Source: Enoplolaimus lenunculus (lineage: Eukaryota; Nematoda; Enoplea; Enoplida; Thoracostomopsidae). Taken from it: a stretch of DNA of 64,000 nucleotides. Shown here piece after piece: positions 21,101 through 30,640 of the stretch. The DNA is taken from assembly GCA_030248215.1 (NCBI GenBank), contig JASANG010003761.1, forward strand, positions 178,991 through 242,990, read 5' to 3'. The position numbers and the translations under genes were made by a program. The notes beneath the pieces were generated by a model, which was given only the letters and a program-made list of their open reading frames with translations, made no database searches and was not told the DNA's origin. Within the stretch, counting starts at the first letter, position 1, and the number at the start of each line of letters is the position of its first letter.

Positions 21101-24100
21101 GTATTGATAAAGTTACCTATTAGAAAACGAAACCTGCTGTATATCACTATCGTGTGCGCCGTCTGTTATAACAAAATACACTCATCTTAATCCCAGCAGC
21201 GGTCTCAGAATTCTAACATAAACATTGGTTTTTACAAATAACGCCATTCAATCAGTTATACTTACGATTGTCTAAACTTTTTCAGTTACCATGGATGCTT
21301 GCACTTGTCTTGTTGTGTGATACACTGCTGCAAAATAGTATCATGAAACATTTTTTATACTGTAATATGCGTTTTCTATCACTTTAGTTACTCCAGAACA
21401 CTATGAACCGCCTGGATTTGGTCCAACATCGAATCCGGGGTTTGCTTATGAAGGCACTGCTGCACCGATAGCTTTCCATTTAGGCACTTCTGATACGGTG
21501 TGTTTTGCGCAAATATCATGGCATTTTGTATGTACAATAGCAGTTGTAGACTTGCCACAGATAACAGCTCATCTTTACTTCTATCTGAACACAGGCTAGA
21601 AATTTAAACTTAATTTAGGACCGATACTGAAGTAGGGATGTGTCGATACCAAAACTTTACCGATGCGGATTCTTATTTTGAAAATATGCCGATTCCAATT
21701 TTATACTATTATCATGCGAAGACTTAAATCCAAACCGCAACAAACTATTATAATTTTATAAGAACGGTTCATTTCAGTTAATTTTTTCAAACATAAATGC
21801 AAGAGAGATAACAAGTTCCATTATCAGACACACTGATATGTGCCAAGAAGTGAAATTCATAGCACTCCGAATGACTGTAGTTTGCAAAAAGTATCGGCAA
21901 TTTTTGGCAATGTCCATGCCGATACTCACGAAAAGTACCGATTGTTGCTAATACCGATCAATCGACACATTCCTACTGTGAAGCTAAATGAAGCCGTTTT
22001 GTACTTTCAAGAAATGTATGTATTTGCCCCGCTGCGCAAATTTTTATGCGAAATTTCAGGGTTTTCACGAAACATCGCTGCGCGTTCGCTCAACATTGGT
22101 GAAAAGTTCAAACGTACAACACCACGACCTAACGGAAAAAACCCATCAAGTCGCCCAAACTAACTTGGACCAAGAACATCTTATATCAGCATTAGATATT
22201 TCTGTTGACGCAGGTATGTAGTTATTTACATTAAGCTAGCCATTGGTTTTACTTATTGTTTGAATTGCAATACTCGACTGTGACAGTTGAAGATAAAAAA
22301 ACCTTTCTGGTTCCAATTATCCTGCTTCAGTTTGTAAGAATGATTTTTAATATACAGCGACTGAGTTTGTAAAATCCTACCTAACTATTACTTAGTTTTA
22401 ATGAAGTTGCTAAGCAAAATTATTTAACATATGTTAAATAGCCAGCTAAGTCAGTAAACGTGTTTTACCTGCTACCGAGTAACAGTCCTAGCGTATATAC
22501 CTATACCGTTCTTGACTTAATTAAGATTGTACGCAAGCTTAAGATATCTCGTTGATATCAGGCAAAACTACCCGTCCCATTCTTCATTTTTGCCAAATTA
22601 AGTATTTACATAAGTCTGCAACTCAAGCAAGTACTTAAGCCAAACGTCAGTAAAGATATGTGATATTTTAGAAACCCATGCAGTATCTGGCTAGTGTCGG
22701 AGTAGTCTCCCTAATCTCAAGGTACCAAGCGAAGCAAAAAAGGAAATATAAATGTCCGTTTTTGCGGAGCATAGTTGTACGTGCTTTATTTTATTGTATT
22801 TTAGCCGTAGAAACATCTTCAGCGAGCCCGGCTGCAAGCTTGGTAGCGGCAAATGAACCCGCATTCTATGAAGCATCCAACCATACGGTTAGTAGTTTAA
22901 AAAGTAGTTGGATTTGTCAGATTGTAGAGACTTTTAATTTACTTTACTTGTACGAAAAGTGTTTCATAGTTATCACTGCTGTACTGGGAGGCGTAATGCC
23001 AGCGTCTGCAACCTAAATTTCTGACTCGTGAAATCAAAATTCGCCAAATAAAAGAAAATTTTAGTCCATAAAAACTTATACCTACAGCGTTGCATGAATG
23101 CTGTTCAGTGTAAATAGAGCAGGAACTAAAATACTTAAATTTTTAGAGAGATCTGATTTCTTGAATAAAGCTTAATTCACGCAGACGCTTGCAGAATAAT
23201 AATTGCGCATTAATTATTAAGTATAAATAACTGATAATACTGTTGTAGCCGGAGAAATCAGTGAACACTCGAAACGAAATGACTATACAAATAAACGACA
23301 ACAACTGTAAGTTTTAATATTCACTATAAGCTTCTGCGTGATAAGTAATTAATTTGTTCAAGGAAAGTTGCCTACACCAATATTATTGTTGAGCGAAGCG
23401 AAACTCCGAGTGAAGCTCGAAGTTTCGCCAAGCGTTATATATTTTGTACTCGGGGGTAGAAAGGCAAATGGCCGTGCGTCCGTTCGTCCGTCCGAAAAGA
23501 ATCTCAGGAACCGCTGAACCGATTTTGATTAAGTTTTTTGTTTGAAAGCCTGTTATCCTGGGGTGTTAATCTCGCATTGGGGTTTTAAAATTTTAATGCG
23601 TCTATTAGCTACAGGCTAATTTGCATAATCGATTAAACTTAAAATGGGACCTTTTAAGATATTTCGCAATTATTACGGTTACAAGCAATGTAATTTCAGT
23701 ACTAAGCGGTTATTGGGCGCGAGTAATCTGAATAAATAGTCTACAAGCCTTCAAAACAGATAATTGAATAGTGAGATAATAACTTGGACTTTTTGCAATA
23801 TTTCACTAATTATTAGGGTTTACTGAAGTATTTTCTGGCGCGAGGAATCTGAGTAACTTATTTACCCGGTTGCGGACCGGGAAGCTCCGCGACCCAGCAA
23901 ATGCGCAGTCATTCAGTATGCTCTTGTTTATACTGAACAACTTGGTGTAGAGATTTAGAGTTTTAAAGATGAGATAGATGTTAATAGGACAAATTGAAAT
24001 GTTTGGACACCGTCTCTCAATAGTATAATTTTAAGATGCAAATTTATATAATAACTCTATTTTGAGCCTGTTTAGCTTTCTTACGTGTTAATGCTATTCA

Positions 24101-27100
24101 GTGTTTATGGTAGAGCCTATTCATTGTTGTAGCGAATATAGCGAAATCAAACACGGTAGAAATCGTGATCAGTTGCTGTTGCGGAATGACAGACGTATGT
24201 TTTTACCTTTTTGCATAACTAATAAACCACTATATGTTCGGGGTTCAGTTCGAACTTTGTTTTCCCACTTCCCAGGCGAATTTTTTAACCATATAGCTTG
24301 ATCAAATCTTGTTTAGTGGTTTTTAAGTTGGGTTCAAATGACGGGTAGTCGAACAATTGCTTGAGCTTTCGGTCTGGACTGTCATGAGTTGTTTTTGTAG
24401 TTTATTACAGAAAGATGACCTTAACATTGTGCGGTGCAATAACTGTGCATTGTGGCAACACGCAGTGTGTTACGGATTCGCTGCCATTGACAGTAACAAG
24501 GCTGGGTTGCATAATTGTTGCTGTTGTGTGTCTGTAAGTTTCTTATTTTACTATGCTGGGAGCCGGGGTCCCCACTTACTAAAAGGCCCCACTTGAGATT
24601 TTCCACGGTTTAGCCCCCCACTCAAGATTTATCCTCCCTGTTAATTTTACGTTCTTTACATTTTTGCAAAAAACACCAATATGAATTAAACTTACCCTCT
24701 CCTCTCGACCATATGTCTTATATATTTGATCTATGTTTATTATGTTTAATTTTAATATTGTTGTTTTTGAGGATGTGCTCATTTGTAAGCGGAACTAAAC
24801 ACTGATTCGTGCAACTGACGCTTTAATAAAAATTCTGCAACCCCACCACTACGAAATTTTTCTCGGTTGCGAACCGGGGGTGCCCTGCGGTTAATGCCCC
24901 CACTACGCCAGGACCCAGCGAATACCCAGTTATGTGAGCATTAGTTTCTTTGTGTCATTTTCTTAGTGAGACCAACTGATTGTGTTGTTTTTAATAGCGG
25001 GCCCCGGGACATCTCTCATCAAAAGATAATTGTTTCAGGCTAATCGCACTTTAACTATGATCGATAATTTCATGCAGCGTTTATTGTATACAAACGAAAC
25101 AGATATGATATTGGTAGGTTCGTGTATATGTTTTACTGGGTTTATTGCAGATTATTATTGCAAATAAATTTGTGGCCGGTTGTTGCTTAATTTTAACAAG
25201 CTCTATGATTACTTTTGGGACAAGATCGTATGTAACAGGTGTGATATTACTTCATATTTTGTATGTAACAAGTATATAGTTTAGTAAACTTAGAAACTTA
25301 ATTTGAAATTGAAACATTACCTCTTCACCGTTTTATTTCAAGGTTTAGCCTTTTAAATTTAAATTTCTGCACAAAAAATAGAAAGCACCAGGTTCAATGT
25401 CATTCGTTTCCCTGCAGGATTTAGCTGCCTATCGACGTTTAGTCTGGCTGCTGTGTTCAATACCGTTGCGCGGTGAACTACCTTCGGGCATCGACACAAA
25501 CTGGATCGCACGGCGGTTCCCAGAGATGCCGCGATGTTTAGCCTCAAGTTTATACAATAGGCTGCGTCGAGATAATGTTATCGTAGGAGTTTGGCCTAGG
25601 TCAGCATCCATTGTTTGTAACTAGGTTGTTACTTATTGCACATATATTTTGGAACGTTTATGTTTGGTAGAATAGAAATGCTTACCTAAAAAGTTTGCAG
25701 CAAAATCTAGAATGGTTATACAAAATCTTAAATTGAACGATGGCGTATATCTGGCGAACTTTCTGTTTAAGCAAGTTTGTAATCTACTACGAATTTATAT
25801 CCGACCACATTTTAGCATTACCTCAGTTGCAGTTCCAGCCAGCGTTGACCGTTTGTCACAGCGCTGTTTACAGTTTATACCGCGTCTTATGCGTTGGATA
25901 AAATATGTTCCTAACTTTGTTATGATCTGTAGTAATGCCGTAGTACTGACCGCGCATTTTACCATGCTTTTCAGAGAACAAATTGATCAACGAACACTAA
26001 AACGTAAAGTTGTATCGCGACTGTTTGATATGAACAGTTTAAATGAAGTGCATTTTTTAGTTTTTGTTTGGGGTTGGGTTGAAGTGTTTAACATCCGTAC
26101 AGGAAGTGAATCTGTTTTTAATTTAGATAACGTAGCCATCAGGGATATGCGGTCTTGGTTTTGGTAAGTCTCAGGATTTGGCTGGTCTCGGCCTCGGTAT
26201 TTTGAATCTCGGTAGGTTTCAAACCGAGACCAAAGGAAAAAGACAAGTTCCTGTTTTTAAGCTCAACATTCACAATAAACGAATGTCAGTTGTATTTGTT
26301 GATTTTTGACTACAATTTTTTGCTGGTTTTGGTAATATTGTTAGCAAATGTTGTGGTAATTATTGTGTTTAATATTATATATTCTGAGCAGATGCAACAT
26401 ATTATGCTAACATGACACAGAAGTACGAAAAACATTCAAAACTTTTGCTAAAAAATATTTTATTTTTATTCTCGGTAGTGGTCAAGAATTGACCGAGAAC
26501 GAGACCAAACAGTCTTTTGTCCTGGTTTTCGGATCTCGGTTTTGGACCGAGACCGCACATCCCTGGTAGCTATCGGGTTCTTCAGTCGTATGTCAGTGTG
26601 TGGGTACTATCCATAAAACGTAAAGGTTTACAAACAATATTTCAAATTACAATTAAATGAACGACGTTAAAACTGGTGTAAATTGTATTTTAAAATTTAG
26701 AAATTGAAGATAATTATTTTTGTTTGCATTTGGCTTCAAAAAATTGAACGAGTGGTCGCAGTTGGGGACCTTGAATGTGGGTGGACTCTCCCCTCACTAG
26801 AGAAGCCAACCCCAATTTTAATTTAGCCACGAAACTTCTATAACATGCCGCGGTTTGTCATGTACATGCCATAATAAGTTGGTGACCTAAACGTGGCCGT
26901 GTGTACATATGCGGAAAACAGTTAGGTACTTGAACTCCATACAATACCGGTAAATGTAAGTTATTGCTTCGAATTATGGATATAGTGATCGCCATACTAT
27001 TGAGTAATTTTTGTACACTTGTATGCAATGCAATGCTGGAGACTTATTTTATGGCGTGATAGCTGCATGCTTGCAGGACGAAAATCTACCAGCGATCACT

Positions 27101-29475
27101 AAACAAACATCGCGCTTACAAGTCGGCTCACAGTGTTCTAAGGCAAGTGGTTCTATTTTTGTATCAATAGCCGATTATGACTGTTTAAAAAGGAACAGAC
27201 AAAGTTTGTTACCTATTTGGTTGCAGCACGCGCTGGGTTTGGTCACTACCCCACCCCGGCCTGCATTTGAAGTTAGATGTTTATTGGAAAAATTTTATTT
27301 GCATACAATATTATAAGCAAAGCATTTTGACCATACTACTGTGTTTTTCAGTTTTAAGCATAACTTGTACTTCTCTAAATGGGGGTCTACTTAGTTTCAG
27401 TTTCTTGTTTAATTAGTGTTTACCCGTTTAAAGTTAAGCAACGCCTCGAATAAATTTTAGACAGTGCAATATTTGAACGGCCCTGGATATCCTATTTCTT
27501 TACTGGAACTATTTATGTATCAAATGTTATTCAATTGTTTAATTGCAAGCTTTTTAGAAGGGTTGTTTTGAGCTGCGCTGTCGGCGTGTGAAGTTATTTA
27601 GTTTTTGTTTTAGACAAATGAAGTCTTGTCATGCGAACGTTCAGGTTGCCATGCGACACCAGTCAAGCGGAAAGCTTCTAAGGTATTTAATACGATATTG
27701 TTAAATAGCGGCACTTGTTGACCGTTAGTAATTCACACACTGAAAATAGGTTTGTGACATTTGACTGTCTAAACTGTAACGCTTACGTGCACTATTTGTT
27801 TCCGTATACGTTTATCGTTTATGAAGTATGTTCGTAAAGCAGCCACAATCTGTGCTCATTTTTCTGCGCTTAAATTCACTTGTTCGTGTAGCATAAACAG
27901 CGCATATATGCTGCTGTTTCTGGATAAACTTTCCATTTTGTCGAATTTGAACTGGAATCTTCATAATTTTTGGTTTTTTGTGCTCAAGGTTGAACCATTT
28001 TTAATACGTATGTCCCTTTTATTGCTTAATTATAGGCGAATTTGCCTAGTGGTAATCGTACTTCAGCATCGAAAAGATCGCGTGGTAATATATGATTTAG
28101 GACATGTTAAGCTGTACGATACTTACCGTTCGGAAAATGGAAGCTGAAAATCAAATAACTACTACTTTGGTTTAACTCAGGCCAGTAGCCAACAAAACCA
28201 TGCTTTGTGGGGTTAAAATGTTTAGGATGGTTTTGTAGAGGTTTCAACAGAATCCTACAAGCGAGGCTGAAACATTTCTGTGGGGGGATACGCAAAGTTT
28301 TCAAGCGGGTGTGCTGACCTCCATTAGCTTCGGGCCTGATTGGAGTGTTAGCTTAGCCGTCGAAACATTTATATAAGTTTGGGTTCAATTGCTATTTTAA
28401 TTGTTAACTCTGTTTTTGCATTAGTTCCAAACTTGAAACATTCATATCTTTAACGTGTATTTTATCAGTTCTGGATTGTGTTCTTGTTCATTATTTGCGT
28501 CAGCTTTCCTTTTATGTTCAAATTTAATTCAGTTTGGTTGTCGCGGGCTTATTGCAAAATTTGTGTGCTTTCACGAACCATTGCTGTCCTCCGTATGGTA
28601 TAATATCCGGCGTGACATCCGGTTGCGGTATTCGGTGCAATCACACGGATCAAGGATTATTACGACGGGTGTAGCCCTGAAGTACATAAAGATATTTTTA
28701 AGAAGTTAGCGTCTTTAACATCTTGCTGCGATTGCATTTCTGGACAAATCAAGACGTTCAAGGTTTGATACGCCGTACCTATGGATTAAAAGTTCAAGCT
28801 AATACTTAAGTCTAGTTCAGTAAGCGTATATTTTGTGCCACTCAAATACTTCAAACAATGCACCAGTTTAGATTGTATATCCGATTAATATCCGGTCCCG
28901 GTAGAAAGTTCACTGTCTGGTTCCGGTATTTGGTAAATTAATATCAGGTGGCGTCCTGATTATGACTACGACTGACATGAATTGAAATGTTTCATTGCGC
29001 AATTAAAGTATCTATTTAAGCTTTCCCGAACAAGCTGCGTGGTAATTTTAAAATGACAAATTGACACTAATTTTGAGCTAATAGGGCAATAATGGTTTTG
29101 TGTGTATGTATATTCACAATAACTTTCACTTTTATAATCCGAATTTTAATTCATATTGATGCTATGTTTTGGTTGTAAACATTAAATTCTTTTACGCAGT
29201 GTATTCATCTTACGTACACGCCAAGGTGCAACCCGAGACGAAAAATACCGGTGTTGAAGGTCAACAAGTCTTCCGGAGGTAAAGCATAAGGGGTTGCGAA
29301 ATTTAAGCAAAACCTTTCTCAAAGTTGTACCAAAACTTGTAGCTAAACGCACGGAACGATACAATTTTTGTACAAGTATAAAAAATTTTATTTCATTTGC
29401 AGCGCCCCGCAGTTTCATATTATGACGACTGGCCCTTTTCTGAGTGGGTCTCAGGATGTTGCGACCGCAAATTAA
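18046..29475 (+). CDS. Meiotic HORMA-domain protein (Hop1/HORMAD-like), 5' exon not found
   Basis: Sixteen exons give 546 residues plus stop (1641 nt, phases consistent). HORMA domain: ESLAHVKRLISIGLSSVCFL, TKFMSAVNGVFDAIEKQY, VFETYTFSFEYDD, EFYITMKLLYYDNVTPEHYEPPGF and GFHETSLRVRSTLV, in the order of HORMAD1 (vertebrate VSECYQFKFKY, MKLFYYDEVTPPDYQPPGF). Downstream are a PHD-like finger (residues ~305-355) and a winged-helix-like region (~381-435), the chromatin-binding layout of yeast Hop1 that vertebrate HORMADs lack, then a basic/Ser tail. Family role: component of the meiotic chromosome axis that promotes double-strand breaks and homologue bias. The start exon should lie left of 18046. 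AATAAA at 29552 is a plausible poly(A) signal. Confidence 0.85.
18496..18611 (+). CDS. HORMA exon 2
   Basis: Acceptor ATTACTTTAG, 116 nt, donor TAT|GTAAGT (phase 0). Reads KARLMIIRPSRDENSC then NSVTKFMSAVNGVFDAIEKQY, matching the HORMA helix segment that in HORMAD1 reads LVKWMLGCYDALQKKY. Confidence 0.88.
18849..18950. mobile_element. Fragment of the GGTCTCGGT hAT-like family
   Basis: Begins CAGGATTGGTGATGAGCGGTCTCGG and holds several GAGACCGAGAC motifs in both orientations. It is shorter than the full relative at 26150-26565. In the second HORMA-gene intron. Confidence 0.55.
19080..19760. repeat. Copy of the 4.6-kb satellite unit, interrupted by a hAT MITE
   Basis: Shares TTTGCATATTAGCTTAATT, GGTGCGAGGAAT, AATTATTAGGGTTAC and CAATCTAATTTC with the 4560-5690 array. 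It is split by the element at 19179-19516. Confidence 0.75.
19179..19516. mobile_element. hAT-like miniature element with 8-bp target duplication
   Basis: Terminal inverted repeats CAGGGTGCAACCGGAATT / AATTCCGGTTGCACCCTG. Flanked by perfect 8-bp direct repeats GTTACAAG (19171-19178 and 19517-19524), as expected for the hAT superfamily. The interior is rich in GGAACCGGAA motifs and is non-coding. Confidence 0.93.
19808..19882 (+). CDS. Probable HORMA exon 3
   Basis: Donor AAT|GTAAGT is strong. With the acceptor AAG at 19805-19807 the 75 nt stay in phase 0 and read MHLCIISLQCLTRLN before VFETYTF of the next exon. That gives the right hydrophobic strand and spacing (HORMAD1: LRMVVLAVYTNPEDPQ). 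The acceptor is weak, and an alternative at 19791-19792 (GTTAG) is also in frame. Confidence 0.55.
20285..20352 (+). CDS. HORMA exon 4
   Basis: Acceptor TTTCGTTGCAG, donor AAA|GTAAGA (phase 2). Reads TVFETYTFSFEYDDGNAT, the most diagnostic HORMA strand (E-x-Y-x-F-x-F-x-Y). Confidence 0.92.
20589..20743 (+). CDS. HORMA exon 5
   Basis: Acceptor AATATTTTAG, 155 nt, phase 1 out. Reads ARLHKAGKDAIAMIKHI and PDEFYITMKLLYYDN. The donor ATG|GTTAGG coincides with the left end of a palindromic miniature element, so the splice site is partly built by a transposon. Confidence 0.9.
20744..20912. mobile_element. Palindromic miniature element (AGGGTTGCGC family), copy B
   Basis: Left end TTAGGGTTGCGCTATGCTTG, then CCGGCGCCGCCCGTCACC. 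The right half reads GTGACGGACGGCGCC then AAGTATAGCGCAATTCTTA in inverted orientation. About 165 bp, unexpanded. It abuts the 5' splice site of HORMA exon 5. Confidence 0.88.
21388..21497 (+). CDS. HORMA exon 6
   Basis: Acceptor ATCACTTTAG, 110 nt. Reads VTPEHYEPPGFGPTSNPGF then FHLGTSDT, matching HORMAD1 VTPPDYQPPGF. The donor is taken as ACG|GTGTGT (phase 0), a weaker site. Confidence 0.88.
21633..21975. mobile_element. hAT-like miniature element (TAGGGATGTGTCGAT family)
   Basis: Inverted ends TAGGGATGTGTCGATACC / ATCGACACATTCCTA with inner CCGATACT motifs. The flanks ACTGAAG and CTGTGAAG are an imperfect target duplication. Inside the HORMA gene between exons 6 and 7. Confidence 0.75.
22060..22213 (+). 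CDS. HORMA exon 7, closing strand of the domain
   Basis: Acceptor AAATTTCAG, donor GCAG|GTATGT (phase 1), 154 nt. GFHETSLRVRSTLVKSSN corresponds to TPFHIFKVKVTTE of HORMAD1. The remainder (THQVAQTNLDQEHLISALD) is linker. Confidence 0.8.
22214..22804. other. HORMA gene intron, nothing seen
   Basis: AT-rich intron with no repeat or coding segment I can support. Confidence 0.4.
22805..22887 (+). CDS. HORMA gene exon 8, linker
   Basis: Acceptor TGTATTTTAG, donor ACG|GTTAGT, 83 nt in frame: AVETSSASPAASLVAANE then PAFYEASNHT. Low-complexity linker between HORMA and PHD. Supported by splice sites and phase only. Confidence 0.6.
22888..24365. other. HORMA gene intron with satellite relic
   Basis: 23520-23870 is a copy of the 4.6-kb satellite family (TTAGCTACAGGCTAATTTGCATAA, given in parts as TTAGCTACAGG and CTAATTTGCATAA). 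23860-23910 shares CGGTTGCGGACCGGG and GACCCAGC with 24865-24915. Nothing else recognised. Confidence 0.5.
24366..24533 (+). CDS. HORMA gene exon 9, PHD-like zinc finger
   Basis: Reads VMSCFCSLLQKDDLN then IVRCNNCALWQHAVCYGF and LHNCCCC, the C-x-C ... C-x2-C ... W-Q-H-x2-C-x-G-[YF] ... H-x-C-x2-C pattern of the PHD in Hop1-type HORMADs. Donor TCT|GTAAGT. The 5' boundary is uncertain: a strong acceptor (TTTATTACAG) at 24401-24410 would drop the first C-x-C pair, so I prefer the weaker GAG at 24363-24365 that keeps the finger whole. Both are phase 0. Confidence 0.75.
25039..25113 (+). CDS. HORMA gene exon 10
   Basis: Acceptor ATTGTTTCAG, donor TTG|GTAGGT, 75 nt in phase 0. ANRTLTMIDNFMQRLL then YTNETDMIL is a probable helix leading into the winged helix. 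Confidence 0.7.
25418..25582 (+). CDS. HORMA gene exon 11, winged-helix region
   Basis: Acceptor TTTCCCTGCAG. 55 codons: DLAAYRRLVWLLCSIPL, TNWIARRFPEMP and ASSLYNRLRRDNVI form the three helices of a winged helix-turn-helix. The donor is placed at ATC|GTAGGA. A second possibility, AG|GTCAGC at 25603, would join to a possible small exon at 25975-26008 (EQIDQRTLKRK). The two cannot be separated by eye. Confidence 0.75.
25583..27076. other. HORMA gene intron with hAT MITE
   Basis: Contains a 151-codon open frame at 25712-26167 that resembles no family I know, and the hAT-like element at 26150-26565. A possible alternative exon lies at 25975-26008. Confidence 0.4.
26150..26565. mobile_element. 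hAT-like miniature element (GGTCTCGGT family)
   Basis: Ends CAGGGATATGCGGTCTTGG / CCGAGACCGCACATCCCTG, flanked by GTAGCCAT (26142-26149) and GTAGCTAT (26566-26573), an 8-bp target duplication with one change. Subterminal CGAGACC motifs lie on both sides. Confidence 0.9.
27077..27142 (+). CDS. HORMA gene exon 12, GC donor
   Basis: Acceptor GCATGCTTGCAG, 66 nt, reading DENLPAITKQTSRLQVGS. No GT donor fits the frame. The segment TCTAAG|GCAAGT is a textbook GC-AG donor and restores phase 0 to the next exon. Confidence 0.6.
27614..27682 (+). CDS. HORMA gene exon 13
   Basis: Acceptor TTTTTGTTTTAG, donor AAG|GTATTT, 69 nt: TNEVLSCERSGCHATPVKR then KASK. Basic tail, possible nuclear signal. Confidence 0.6.
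28036..28084 (+). CDS. HORMA gene exon 14
   Basis: Acceptor CTTAATTATAG, donor CGTG|GTAATA, 49 nt: ANLPSGNRTSASKRSR, basic/Ser tail. Phase 1 out. Confidence 0.55.
28085..29199. other. HORMA gene intron, nothing seen
   Basis: AT-rich intron with no supported repeat or coding segment. Confidence 0.4.
29200..29278 (+). CDS. HORMA gene exon 15
   Basis: Acceptor TTCTTTTACGCAG, donor GGAG|GTAAAG, 79 nt: VYSSYVHAKVQPETKNTG then VEGQQVFR. Fits phase 1 in and 2 out. Confidence 0.55.
29403..29475 (+). CDS. HORMA gene last exon
   Basis: Acceptor TTTCATTTGCAG. 73 nt: SAPQFHIMTTGPFLSGSQ then DVATAN and stop TAA. HORMADs carry a short C-terminal closure motif that binds HORMA domains. A hydrophobic segment here (APQFHIM) could be one, but that is a guess. 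Confidence 0.55.
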
Positions 29476-29551
29476 GAGCCTGAGCCAGAGGTCGAGAAAA
29501 TTTGCTCAAACCGGAGGTTCGCAAAATAGCAATGCGGGGTGCGAACAGATT

Positions 29552-29557
29552 AATAAA
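29552..29557 (+). terminator. Possible polyadenylation signal
   Basis: AATAAA 77 nt after the stop codon of the HORMA gene. Confidence 0.5.
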
Positions 29558-29649
29558 AGCACTGGAAAGGAATAGTGTAGCGATAAAGGTCCATGCTGCA
29601 TTTTGTGCCGTCCGTTTTCTTGCACGACTGCACTAGAGCAGTATTTTAA

Positions 29650-30209
29650 CTGTAAATTTTATTGAGTTGATTTTAACTCATAATGAGTTGGGCCAATGCT
29701 ACTTTAAAGGCCGCCCATTTTCCCGGGACAGAAATGTACCAGGAGTACCGACCCATTTTCCCGGGACAGAAATGTACCGGGAGTAGCGACCCATTTTCCC
29801 GGGACAGCAATGTACCAGGAGTACATTCCAAAAATATAATTGGAACAGCGGGACATAAGGGCATTGGGAGAGTTTGGACTGCGGGACAAATGAGACAGTT
29901 GGACAACGGGTCACTTGGGACAGATGAAACAGATGGGATATATCTACGTAAATATATCTGCCTGTGCATATGTAAACAGGAGCGCATACGTGTGCACTCC
30001 TGGTATATTTGTGTCCCGGGAAATTGGGACGGCCTTTATAGTAACATTGGTCCGTGTCCTGTATATTTTTACTATCCGTTTACACCCTGTGTTATACACT
30101 TCTTATTACAAATTTGAGCTTTCTCAGCTTTAGTCAATAAAACTCACTCTGACTTCAACTCGCCCGCAATCAACTAAATTCAGAGTGGAAATTAACTCAA
30201 TTCACAGTG
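29650..30209. mobile_element. GAGTTGATT-family miniature element, interrupted by another
   Basis: Left part CTGTAAATTTTATTGAGTTG then ATTTTAACTCA; right part with ATTAACTCAATTCACAGTG in inverted sense. Full relatives lie at 51907-52160 and 52536-52795. The element at 29690-30053 sits inside it. Confidence 0.65.
29690..30053. mobile_element. Palindromic miniature element with expanded left arm
   Basis: Inverted ends GGGCCAATGCTACTTTAAAG / CTATAAAGGCCGTCCC...(to ATTGGTCC at 30053). The inner arms pair over TTTCCCGGGACA and TACCAGGAGT. In the left arm a ~39-bp unit (ACCCATTTTCCCGGGACAG ... GTACCAGGAGTA) is repeated three times. Confidence 0.8.
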
Positions 30210-30547
30210 AAAATATATGTTTTGAAGTTGCAGAAATGTAGGAACATGAGTTTTTACTGTTGCTCTCCGGCCATTATAACAAGCAGCCCGCAAAACCGGT
30301 AATGGAGTCGGGGTAAAAGTTGTAACCGCAACCCCTAGGAATTTAACGAAAACGGATCCTTTCATAGATTTTGATAAAACAATTAACAATCATCAAAACT
30401 AAAGTTAACTTAAATTTGCTGAAATCTTGAAGCTTTTCAGCATATTTGATGGATGCAAGTAACGTTTACCCCAAATTTTACTGTTGGCAAAGAAAAGGTC
30501 TAAATTGCTATAACATTTTGAAGTCTTATATTGAAATAAAGGTTTAA

Positions 30548-30640
30548 CCTAAGTTTACATGTGATAAAAATCAAAAAGATTTCCGTGCTTCGAACCAGCA
30601 GCCTTAGACCCTTTGCAATGTGAACGTGCATTTTTTTTTT
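30548..30640 (-). mobile_element. Putative 3' half of a TTAA-flanked element with tRNA-like core
   Basis: On the minus strand this holds a B-box-like GCTGGTTCGAAGC and ends at ACATGTAAACTTAGG followed by TTAA (30544-30547). Its A-box half appears at 34450-34641, on the other side of the LINE. Confidence 0.5.

Noticed and set aside
25712-26167. 151-codon frame in a HORMA gene intron
   Set aside because: Runs into a hAT MITE end and resembles no protein. Only a 34-nt piece (25975-26008) has splice signals and is noted as a possible alternative exon.
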